Origin: Onthophagus taurus
Taxonomy: Eukaryota > Arthropoda > Insecta > Coleoptera > Scarabaeidae
DNA length: 64,000 bases
Assembly: GCF_036711975.1 (NCBI RefSeq)
Contig: NC_091966.1
Location: 20,343,501 to 20,407,500, forward strand
Direction: 5' to 3'
The notes under the pieces were generated by a model, which was given only the letters and a program-made list of their open reading frames with translations, was not told the origin of the DNA and ran no database searches. Of the stretch, positions 23,301 to 35,300 are shown piece by piece; the first letter of the stretch is position 1; each line of letters opens with the position of its first letter. Both the position numbers and the translations under genes were made by a program.

Positions 23301-26300
23301 AACTATTCCGAACTATTTTTTTAACAGAACAAAGAACAAGCGTAAAGCGTTCCCTTCGTGCTACCAACATAAAGAAATATTTAATTCTGTAGCTTTCGGA
23401 CGAACAAGTAGCGACATCTATAGGATAACGTATTGTAATAATACTTAACAAATATTCAACAATAACACCCAAATTTGCCCACCTTGTACATATGAATTGG
23501 GAAATGGAACAATGGGGTAAGGTGCTCTTTACTGACGAGTCCCGATTTTGTCTCCAGTCACCTGATGGTCGAGAATGAGTGTGGAGACGTCGTAATGAAA
23601 GGTTTGCGACCTGCACAATTTCGGAAAGAGTACCTTCCCATGGAGGTTCGGTCATGGTATGGGCGGGTATTTCGACGGAAGCGCATACAGCGCTCATCTT
23701 TGTTGAAAATGGCACGCTAAATGCCCACCGTTATATACAAGATATTCTGCAAGAAGCTGTCTTGCCTATTCCCATTTTATTGGTGACGGATTTAAGCTAA
23801 TGCATAATAATGCGCGACCGCTCGTAGCATGTGTGGTTAGCGAATATCTTGATGAGGTGGGTATTGAACGGATGGAGTGAAGATTAACATATAGCCTTCT
23901 TTGGAAATTCTCGGCCACACCATCACAGAACCACCTACGAAACGTTCGCGTTTCATAATTGTAAAGTTCACAAATCTTTTATTTCAACTTCTTCATATTC
24001 GCTCCCGACCATCTGGTGATAGTAGACAAAACCACTACTCAATCGTAAAAAGGACTTTCCTCCATTGCGATCTCAATATTCACATGTAAGCGCGCAGATT
24101 GAAGACGCGTTCGTCCATATCTTAGCAGCCTCGGTCCTTTGGCAGCCTTCTTGCAGCCAGAGCACTTCTAGCAAGTTTTCAGCGAATGGTTCTCTCACTG
24201 ACATCATCAACATGCACCATTTGAAGATGACGCCGAGCTTCTACAGCTGTCGTTGTACGATTGCTTAGAACAATAAAACTGTCGTCAATGACTATAGTCA
24301 CTCATCTTGTTTTCACATGCGACCGCTTTAAAATACTGCATCTTCTTTAGTAATAGAGATAATAGAGTGAATAAAAAAAGAAAATGCTCAGAAAAGATTG
24401 GGGTACTGTTTGATTCCAGGTAATACCCTCTGCTGTAGCAGCTACACCCCACAGGGTGTTACAAATTTCGAGAAAAACGTTTTTCTCATTTTTCTCACCT
24501 CGTATATGCTCAAATTAAAATCTGAATGAAAATTTCTATCGCAGGATTATTACAGAAGAATCAACCTTTTCATCAAAAAAAAAAAATCATCAAAATCAAT
24601 TGCGCGGTTCGCGAGAAAGTCAGCTTTGAAGTTGTTGCTAATTTATAGTGGCCGGTTTTTTTGCCGGTCAGTTTGCTATATTTAATTTTTTTTAATTCTC
24701 TGCTTATGATAGGTTTTGGGTAAACCACCTTTAGTAATTGACAGAAGTGATGGTTACATCGGTGTTTTAATCGATGATTTAACAACACAAGGAACTTTAG
24801 AACCATACAGAATGTATACTTGTCGGGCAGAATTTCGGTTAATGTTAAGGCCAGATAACGCTGATATAAGATTAACTGAAAAGGGTTATAAATTAGGGTG
24901 TGTTTCTGAGAATAGATATCAAAGAACCATGGAAATTGAAGAAAAACTTATTGAAGGAACCGAATTGTTAAAAAGTTTTAGTAAAACTGCTAGTAAATGG
25001 AAGGAATTGTTAAAATTAACACCTACAAGAAATAATTTACAAAAAACGTATGTTAAACAAGTTGATGATAACATTAATTTTTTATTAATCGAAACAATTT
25101 GTTCATCAGAGTAATAATAGTTCAATCAAGCTTATCAGGTCAAAATTTTGTTATTGTTATGGTACTTACAAGATTGTAGCTTACTCATTTGATATTTAAA
25201 ATGCTTTATCAGCTGTTGATTATTATGTCTTGCCTGGATATCATACTTACTTTACTATCCTAATCTTAGGCCCATTTCACTTGTGTTTGGTGCACTGATT
25301 ATCTGGCGTTCACTTTATAATTGACATTGACGCCAAGGTCGAATATATTAAGGAAAACGTTTTGGTTATTTGACACAAAGGGACACTTGCCTGCGCCTTG
25401 GCTGAGTGATGAGATAAAGTATCTTTTGTAGTAGCATCACCCTTCTAAACTATACAGGTGTGCATAAATTGGCAGAAAAGCTATACGTGGCGATAGGTAT
25501 TCTTCGTTTGATTCTGAAGCGAAAATCTTAATGCAAAAATGATGTACCATGCTTACATATTCACAAGGTTCTCAAAGATCGGACAATTAGTCCACATTAA
25601 TGATTAATATTGAAAATCTGTTGATGGAAACGGCTGCAATTTAGAATAAAAATAACTTTAGTATGATTTTTTTTGATCAATCAAAATTGATCTAGGGATG
25701 AAATCGGACTGTACGTACCGTAATCCCCGTAGCACTAATTGGGATCTGTTTAAGAGTTGCCTTGCAGATAACCTAACTAGTGTTATCGGTACCGTTAGGA
25801 ACTGTGATCAGGTTGAAATAGCCACGGAGCAGATCTCTGTGGCAATTCGCTCTGTATATCACAGTAGCAGTCCACTGAAGGTGAAAAGTAGTAATCGGGG
25901 CACACCCTGGTGGAACGAATCTCTTAGCTCCGAAAGACAAGAGGTCCGAAAGCTTTTCAACCGGGCCAAGACATTAGGGGAATGGGAGAAATATAAACAG
26001 GCTCTAACGAATTACACCAAAAACATACGTAAGGCAAAAAGAGAGTCTTGGAGGAGGTTCTGTGAGGGAGTGAAAGACACACCCAGCAGTGCAAGAATTC
26101 ACAAGATTCTCGCATGAGGGCCGATAATGCCACAGCGGGCTATTCCTGCAAGGCAAAGCGCCCCTCAAATACGGATTGGAGTGTGGCTAGAAAAGTCGTC
26201 ACTTACACATCCGTGGACCAGGCAATTCAAACGTTTAAGCCGTTCAAATCGCCTGGAGAAGACAATATCTTTCCTGCTTTGTTACAGCAGGGGAGGTCTT

Positions 26301-29300
26301 TGTTGTTGCCAATTTTGGTAAAAATTTTCAGAGCGAGTGTCGCCTGGAAATATGTGCCGGCAGAATGGACTAAGGTACGGGTATCTTACATACCCAAAGC
26401 GGGCCGTTCGGTCCCTACTTCTAATGCCTTTCGACCCATCAGCCTAACGTCATTTCTGCTGAAAACCCTTGAAAAAGTTCTGGAACGGTATATCCGTACG
26501 GTACCATTGATATCTGGTCCATTGAGTCGCCACCAGTATGCTTATCAAGCGGGAAAATCAGCAGAATTGGCTCTACACAACTTAGTTGGTAGAGCATCCA
26601 GGACGCTGCAGGATAAAGAAATCTTGGTTTGTGCGTTTCTGGATATAGAGGGAGCGTTCAACAACGCAATACCACAATCTCTTGAAAGAGCTGCTCTTGA
26701 CAGGGGAGTGGAAGCAACTATAGCGGGTTGGGTCCGCAATATGCTAGATAGTAAAATAGTTTCTACTTCACTTCACGGTGATACGGTGATAGTTGACGAT
26801 CTGATTGCGATAGTCGAAGCCGTTGGTGTGGAAATACAAGCTTATGCTGATGACATTGTCGTTATGGTCAAAGGAACCTGTTTGCCGAGGATATCTAAAG
26901 TCCTCCAGGTGACCCTAGACACCATTTGCGCTTGGTGTAAGGGAGAGAACCTCTCAATAAACCCGCAAAAGACAATTGTTGTGCCCTTTACCAGGAAGCG
27001 AAAGTTGGATGGACTAATCCGCCCAACTATCCAAGGTGAAGAAATTCCCTTCTCAAAGGAAGTCAAATATCTAGGAGTAATCCTAGACAAAACCCTGTCA
27101 TGGAATGGACATTTGCAGGGAGTTTTGCACAAAGCTAGACTATACTTGTGGACTTGTCGCAGTCTTTGTGGAAAAAATTGGGGTTTTACCCCTGAAAGAC
27201 TGTACTGGCTCTATGTGACTGTGGTTAGACCTATGATCACATACGGAGCAGCAGCCTGGTATAGGAAAGTCCGACAGACTTCAGTTATCAGTAAACTTTC
27301 ACGAATTCAACGAGTAGCTGGATTGGTAATCTCTGGTGCGATAGGCACAACGCCAACTCTAGCAATGGAGGTTCTGCTTGGCCTATCTCCTCTGCATTTG
27401 CATATAGAGAAAGTGGCTACAACAACCATTTACAGATTTAAGCAATATGCTCAAAACTGTTCCGACATGTCCTACCAATGGGCTGCGGAAGACATTATAA
27501 GCACTGATACTGTGCTATCAATGCCGTCAGATTTGGCGGTATCACTATCAGTGATTAACGCTCGATACCAGATTGTACTGCCTGAGCTGCAGTCCTGGAT
27601 CGAAAATGAAAATTCTCTGGTACGGGCAGACATTTGCTTGTACACAGATGGATCAAAAACGCCTGAAGGGGTAGGAGCAGGAGTATACTGCCAGACACCT
27701 CGAATTAAGCAAGCCTACAGCCTGGGTACGTACTGTACTGTACTCCAGCCGGAAGTATTTGCTATTGACATGGGTGCTAAAATCCTTCTTGAAGACAGTC
27801 AAGCCGCTCTCCAGGCGCTGCAAGCCGTGAAAACGGTGTCGGCTCTGGTTAATGATTGTAAGAGAACATTAAACACACTGAGTTGTGATAACAGAGTCTC
27901 TCTGATCTGGGTCCCGGGTCACTCTGGGGTTGCTGGTAATGAAGCGGCAGATAAGCTAGCACGAGATGGCAGCGCTGAAGCGTTTGTGGGACCGGAACCA
28001 GCAGTTGGTGTATCATTTGCGATGGCCAAATATAGGATTGGACTGTGGGCTGAAGAGAGACTTCGCCTACTGTGGATCAGTTCTCCTGGAATAAGACATG
28101 CTAAGGTGTTTATTAACATCGCCACTGTCAAACCCGGGAATATTTTAGGACTTGCCCGTAGTAGCATAAAAGTTCTAATGGGTGTTTTTACTGGGCACTG
28201 CCGATTAAAAGCACACCTCAACTTGTTGGGTTTAGCCGACGATGTTGAATGCCGACTATGTGCGGAGGAAGCAGAGACGGTTGAGCATGTTTTATGCCAC
28301 TGCCCTGCCGTTAACCGTATCAGATTCTCGATTTTTGGGTCGCAGTTTATCTCCTCAAAAGATCTGAATGACCTTTCGCCGAGCAAGGTATTAATGTTCG
28401 TTAAGAGCATGGACTGCACGGTGAAATTTGATAACGATATCTATCGGGGTACAATAGATCCTTAGGGTCGCGGTGAAAGGTTGGTTGGTCCGCCTACCCG
28501 ATATGTATTCTATGTAATGTAATGTAATGATTTTTTTTCACATTATTTTATTTAGGTTTTAAAGTATTTAATTTTTCTTAATTAACGACATTCACGGAAA
28601 ACAGTTGGCAACATAGTAGAATTTCGTTTTGTCATTCAGAGTAATAGAAGTAATTTAAAATTAAATAAATAATTCACAATGAATTATTATGTTAATAAAA
28701 TTTGAATTTAAAAATATTATGTTGCAATTTTTTGTGTTGTTTATCAATAAGTATTACTTTGGCAAAATAGTCGTTTAATTTTGATTAGTGTTTTACGACG
28801 AAATGACGCAAAAATGTATTTGTACATTGAATTTCAGAAAATATTACTGAACGTGATAGTACCTACATAAAAACAATGATTCCACATATTTACGTTTGTT
28901 TTAAGTGCTTTCTGAAAGCATACAAAGCGCGATACAACATTTTCGCATTAAGATTTCACTTCAGAATGAAAAGAAGAATGCACCATGTACAGGATGGCCC
29001 GTTACTAGTGGCATACAGAGCAACAGTAAATTCCTTACATTAAATTATTACGATTTAACCCGATTTATGTTAGTCCAATTGTTAATAATAACGAAGATAC
29101 ACCATCTGTATCTTCGTAAAGTTAATATTTTATTTTCGTTTTTCTTTAATAATTTCGTTTTCTCTTACATTATGAACATGAAAATTGGTACATTATCATT
29201 TTTTAAGACGATAAATAATATGGTATTAGTTTTGATCTATCTTTCAGATAGCGCTGCTTACCCTAAAAACTCCCTTAAAGTAACCATATCTTTTTCATCG

Positions 29301-32300
29301 TTAATCTGCATTTTGCTTTTAAATCCTAAATTAATGAAATTCGGCATATCGCTATAATTTAACATAACAAACTTTTTATCTTATTCAACTTTTGTTGTAC
29401 AGGGTGTCCCAATTTCGATGTCCACATAGGCCATCTCCGAAACTAAAAGAGATAGAAAAAAAGTAGCTTACATGTCATGATCTCGTTTTTCGAGAAAATG
29501 CTAATGCCGAAAACTCCGAACAGCTATCGGCTTTTGTTTTCGCCCTATCGGCAAAAACTGAAAATTTTGCAAAAACGACAACCGCGAATATCTGACTTAT
29601 TATCAAAGATGGAGTATTATAAATAAAACATTATATGGGCAACTTTTTACGAAGAATTCAATGGCGTAGGTAGAATTTTTTTCCCATCTTTTATTTTCGA
29701 GATTTTAGACGTAACTTTATTTTTTTAAATGGAAACCATAGTCGGCTATGACTTAAAATAATTTGTTATTTCCTTCTGATAACAAATATATATAGTTTGT
29801 GAGGAATATTTCTTATAGTTATTGAATAATTAACAAAAATTCATTTTGTTCCATCTAAATCTAATGTATGTATTTAAAAGTTAATGTTGCTATGGTGATA
29901 ACCATACATACTATGATGGAATATAATGTATCATTTTTTTTTGTTCTTTCTAAAACTTGTATGTATTTAAAACTTAATGTTGTTATGGTGATAACCATAC
30001 CATGAGTTTCCAATTATTGCCAAAGTTTGTAGCAAGGACAGTAGAATCTAACAGGACTGCTACATCTATTGTATTTTGTAGTCGACTACGGGTTGGTTGC
30101 CCGCACTCTACGTCACACTACTTGCCACGCCTGGTAACTGTCTGTGTTTTTAGAGGTTACATGATAGACATTAAACGTCTAAAAACATAAAACTTGAAAA
30201 CTAATAGGAATACGTCTATTAGGAACTAATAGGAATACGTCGCATAGACCATAACAACAGCTAGGCGTGGAAAATAGTGTGACGTAGTTTGCGGGTAGGT
30301 TGTTACAACAATGGATGTAGCAGTTCTGTTAAATTCTACTGTCCTTGAGTTTGTAGTAGTATTTAAAAATTCACTAACAACTCTGGCATTATGTGCTGGT
30401 GCTCCGTCATATTGAAAACATATCATTTGAAACATATTTAGTGGCAAATTGTCGACCAAAGGCTCAATGTGTTGCCTTAATATATTGAGGTATTTCCCTG
30501 AGTTTAAGTTTTTATGGTAGATACTATATGCCAAAATTCTATTATCTAAAAGGGCACACTATACATTGAACCCCAATCTTCTTTGAACACTCAGAGACTT
30601 CATCGGTCCAGATAACATTTTGAACAAGCAGCAGATTATTTAATTTTTCTAAATATCATCTACAAAATGATTCGATTGACATCTCCGGCACGTAAATAGT
30701 GAGTTAGCCCCGCTTTGTATGGTTTATATTTATTTTTCTTTCATATTCGGAAGCAGCGGCTTTTGGGTCAGACGTCTTGTTGCAATTTCTCTTGCAGGTC
30801 ATTTTGGTATGTTTTTGCATATGGCATATGGGAAGGACCAAATATCTATTAAATTTTCTGCTAACCGGCTGAAGGTTCTTATGTGCGGTTGTCTTCTTTC
30901 CGGATACCTTGTGAAATATAATTCCGCGGCTAACGTCGCATTCTTATCTGATAACATATAGCATTCTATCATGTTACATTTTTCATAATTTTCGAAATTC
31001 ATTGTAAAGTTTTATTCAGTTTTGTTATACTTTGACACTTAACATGCTGGTGCATCGTACCAACACATAATGCCAGAGTTGTTATCGAATTTTTAAATAC
31101 AAACTTCGGCAATTATTTGATACATTATGTTCCATCATAGTATGTATGGTTATCACCATAGCAACATTAACTTTTAAATACATATATTAGTTTTAGATAG
31201 AACAAAATGAATTTTTGTTAATTATTCAATAACTATAAGAAATATACCCCACAAACTATATATATTTGTTATCAGAAAAAAATAACAAATTATTTTAAGT
31301 CATAGCCAACTATGGTTTCCATTTAAAAAAATAAAGTTACGTCTAAAATCTCGAAAATAAAAGATGGGAAAAAAATTCTACCTACGCCACTGAATTCTTC
31401 GTAAAAAGTTGCCCATATAATGTTTTATTTATAATACTCCATCTTTGATAATAAGTGAGATATTCGCGATTGTCGTTTTTGCAAAATTTTCAGTTTTTGC
31501 CGATAGGGCGAAAACAAAAGACGATAGCTGTGCGGAGTTTTCGGCATTAGCATTTTCTCGAAAAACGAGATCATGACATGTAAGCTACTTTTTTTCTATC
31601 TCTTTTAGTTTCGGAGATAGCCTATGCGGACATCGAAATTGGGACACCCTGTACAGGTGTCCCAGTTTTGATGTTCTCATAGGCTATCTCCGAAACTACA
31701 AGAAATAGACAAAAAGTAGGTTACATGTCATGATCTCGTTTTTCGAGAAAATGCTAATGCCGAAAACTCCGAACAGCTATCGTCTTTTGTTTTTGCCCTA
31801 TCGGCAAAAACTGAAAATTTTGCGAAAACGACAATCGCGAATATCTCACTTATTATCAAAGATGGAGTATTATAAATACAACATTATATGGGCAACTTTC
31901 AGTGGCGTAGGTAGAATTTTTTTCCCATCTTTTATTTTCGAGATTTTAGACGTAACTTTATTTTTTTAAATGGAAACCATAGTTGGCTATGACCTAAAAT
32001 AATTTGTCATTTTCTTCTGATTCTGACAAATATATATAGTTTGTTTGGTATATTTGTTATATTTATTGAATAATTAACAAAAATTAATTTTGTTCTATCT
32101 AAAACTAATGTATGTATTTAAAAGTTAATGTTGCTATGGTGATTATAACTATGGAAACCATAGTTGGCTATGACCTAAAATAATTTGTTATTTTATTCTG
32201 ATAATAAATATATATAGTTTGTGGGGTATATTTCTTATAGTTATTGAATAATTAACAAAAGTTCATTTTGTTCTATCTAAAACTAATGTATGTATTTAAA

Positions 32301-35300
32301 AGTTAATGTTGCTATGGTGATAACCATACGTACTATGATGGAACATAATGTATCAATTTTTTTTGTTCTTTCTAAAACTATTGTATGTATTCAAAATTTA
32401 ATGTTGTTATGGTGATAACCATAACATGATGGAAAACATTGTTTCCAATTATTGCCAAAGTTTGTAGTAGTATTTAAAAATTCACTAACAACTCTGGCAT
32501 TATGTGCTGGTGCTCCATCATATTGAAAATATATCATTTGAGACATATTTAATGGCAAATTGTCGACCAAAGGCTCAATGTGCTGTCTTAATATATTCAG
32601 GTATCTACCTGAGTTTAAGTTTTTATGGTAGATACTATGTGTCAAAATTCTATTATCTAAAAGGGCACACCATACATTGAACCCCAATCTTCTTTGAACG
32701 CTCAGGGACTTCATCGGTCCAGATGACATTTTGAACAAACAGCAGACTATTTAATTTTTCTAAATATCATCTACAAAATTCTAATCTCAGATTGACATCT
32801 CCGGCACGTAAATAATGAGTTAGCCCCGCTTTGTATGGTTTATACTTATTTTTCTTTCATATTCGGGAGCAGCGGCTTTTCGGTCAGACGCCTTGTTCAA
32901 TTTCTCTGCAAGATGTTGATGGATTTATCGCAAGTGAAGCCAATACATTGACTTCATCCTCTTGCAGGTTATTTTGGTATGTTTTTGCACGTGGTTTGGG
33001 CAAGGACCAAAAATCTATTAAATTTTCTGTTAACCGGCTGAAGGTTCTTACGTGCGGTTGTCTTCTTTCCGGATACCTTGTGAAATATAATTCCGCGGCT
33101 AACGTCGCATTCTTATCTGATAACATATAGCATTCCATCATGTTATATTTTTCATAATTTTCGAAATTCATTGTAAAGTTTTATTCAGTTTTGTTATACT
33201 TTGACACTTAACATGCTGGTGCTTCGTACCAGCACATAATTCCAGAGTTGTTATCGAATTTTTAAATACAAAGTTTGGCAATATTTTATACATTATCTGC
33301 CATCATAGTATGTATGGTTATCACCATAGCAACATTAACTTTTAAATACATACATTAGTTTTAGATAGAACAAAATGAATTTTTGTTAATTATTCAATAA
33401 CTATAAGAAATATACCCCACAAACTATATATATTTGTTATCAGAAGAAAATAACAAATTATTTTAGGTCATAGCCAACTATGGTTTCTATTTAAAAAAAT
33501 AAAGTTACGTCTAAAATCTCGAAAATAAAAGATGGGAATCAAATTCTACCTACGCCACTGAATTCTTCGTAAAAAGTTGCCCATATAATGTTTTATTTAT
33601 AATATTCCATCTTTGACAATAAGTGAGATATTCGCGATTGTCGTTTTCACAAAATTTTCAGTTTTTCCCGATAGGGCGAAAACAAAAGACGATAGCTGTT
33701 CGGAGTTTTCGGCATTAGCATTTTCTTGAAAAACGAGATGATGACATGTAAGCTACTTTCTATCTATCTCTTTTAGTTTCGGAGATAGCCTATGCGGACA
33801 TCGAAATTGGGACACCTGTACATTGCTCAGGAAGACCACTTTACCTGCTACGGTTAACAAACTTCTTGCGTTAACTTTGGTACTTTGAGGATATTCGACG
33901 TAAAACTTGGTTACATTTCGTTTTTTGATTGAAATTGATTGAAATTATACCTTACGGGGACACAATCCGGGGACACACGTGTATTATGTTATGTAGAAAG
34001 GTTCAATGATTACAGGAAATGCATTTTTTTGTATCGAGCATTTTGGCGCCGATAGTAGTCTTGTGTGTGCGGAGATATTCTTCCTAGGGTGCGACGGTAT
34101 CGCAGTTTTTTTCTGATAGCTCAGATAATCCAAGACTGAGCTCCAAATACATATTTATCGTTGGAGAGACGTAGGTTACGTAGTTGTAGGTGATTTTTTT
34201 GATAATGAAGAACGGTGAAGAACATCGGCGTATTGTTGTAATCTTTTTGTGTGTCGGTTTTTTTTTCAGGATGATGACTCATCTAGTTTCTACTTTCATG
34301 CGAACACTTCTTCTTCTTATTGAAAGCCTTATGACTTGTTTTGGCGCTTCGTCATTTCTGGTTCTGCTCCTCCTGTGATACTGAGGTCCAGCTGTCCTTC
34401 TGTCGCTTTGAAGGTCTTCCTAATGGTTTTTTTGTGTATGTTTTGCATGCCTCGTACATTTTATCCGAAATATTTGGTGAAATGATTGTACTTTTCAAGA
34501 AGATGTGGATGAAACTCTTAGACTTTGATTTTGAGAAATCGAAATCAAAGTCTAAGGTGTGAGAGGGTGTCATTCAACAGGTTCCTGAGTTATCGTTTTA
34601 TTTCGGTTGTATCCCCACCTCTTGGTTGCCCGTCTCCAGAAAGCTTTGATAAAGGTTATTGCTTTTTTCACATCATTCTGGGACAATATTCTCTTCGATA
34701 TCCTCTGGGGATGCACTTCTTGGCGGTATTTATTACTGCTCCAAGAAAATTATGGTGTTTTTGCTGTTTGGTCGTATCCAACACAGGCAAGGTCCCTAGA
34801 GAATTTGAAGATGTGGTTCACACTCTTAGAGTGTGGTTTCGAGGTCATCGAATGATATTTTGAGATCCCGATACGGCAATCTTTAATTTGTCATTATCGG
34901 TTTCTCATGTGAGTTTCTTTAAAATATGTTTCGAAGTTTTTGATACTGGACGTAGTGTATTTTACGAGAGATGGTTGATTATTACCTTGCAATTGGAACG
35001 GTCTACATTACTTTTGGAAATTTGGTGAGTTCCTCATTTTCCTTTGAAGAGTTGTCGGTATCTTCTTCTCTGAAGTTGTAGGGGTTATTGTTATAAACTC
35101 TGATGCTTTGTCTTTGATGGATCTTCTTCGACATAATACTCGACCTTCTACAGCAGATTTTGATTCAGCTTGTTCGAGACCTCGCTTAAATAATTTCGTT
35201 ACCCGTAAAAAAAAATAGGAAAAAGAAAAACTACAAAACTGCATTCGTTATGTATTGGATCTGAGGAGTTTTCAGTACGTTGCGTTGTTCCAGAATCATT

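Larger units (their letters stand above)
19627..23486. mobile_element. Palindromic element, CAGGGTGGGCAAATTTGGG family, copy 2 (nesting level 2)
   Basis: Starts CATGGTGGGCAAATTTGGG and ends CCCAAATTTGCCCACCTTG, followed by TA. It interrupts the Tc1 transposase between the RLxSG-like region and MNWEMEQW. Its arms match 3009-4645 closely. Its loop retains the same coding-looking segment ([16 protein letters not shown] near 22480-22545). Removing the nested 20129-22242 element leaves about 1.75 kb, the size of copy 1. Confidence 0.75.
19197..23880 (+). pseudogene. Tc1-like (DD34E) transposase, left copy, split by insertion
   Basis: The N-terminal part at about 19197-19626 has a paired-type helix-turn-helix ([34 protein letters not shown]) and [13 protein letters not shown] stop then precedes [19 protein letters not shown]. 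The catalytic part resumes at 23487 with [20 protein letters not shown] (first Asp), [11 protein letters not shown], then LMHNNARP. In that last motif the second catalytic Asp of the usual HDNARPH is Asn and the His is Leu. The reading frame shifts around 23787-23793, and the third acidic residue is not present before the junction with the inverted copy. It cannot encode an active enzyme. Confidence 0.75.
18811..24672. mobile_element. Tc1-like inverted dimer filling MTO1 intron 5
   Basis: Ends are ACTGACCGGTAAAAAAACCG on the left and the complement CGGTTTTTTTGCCGGTCAGT on the right. Long arms follow: left GGTTGATTCTTCTGTATAAT, ATATATGGGGTGCAAGAATG; right the inverted counterparts near 24485-24565. 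Each arm also carries Tc1 transposase sequence. The left half reads on the + strand (19197-19626, then 23487-23880). The right half reads on the - strand (24295 down to 23890). The two halves are therefore head-outward copies joined near 23885. A later palindromic element (19627-23486) splits the left half. It is inserted 32 bp after the exon 5 donor and ends 40 bp before exon 6, so MTO1 splice sites are spared. Confidence 0.75.
29400..31651. mobile_element. Long-TIR mariner-superfamily element 1, CAGGGTGTCCC termini
   Basis: TA-flanked; starts CAGGGTGTCCCAATTTCGAT and ends with the complement ATCGAAATTGGGACACCCTG. Arms are about 580 bp (29400-30020; 31080-31651), with shared blocks AAATGGAAACCATAG and TATGGTGATAACCATAC. 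The central region encodes a broken transposase on the - strand. A 315-bp MITE sits at 30033-30347. The right end abuts the next element through a shared TA (31652-31653). Confidence 0.85.

Noticed and set aside
28905..29357. 150-codon open frame in MTO1 intron 6
   Set aside because: Phe/Leu/Ile/Asn-rich composition expected from AT-rich DNA; no motif, and no start or splice context.
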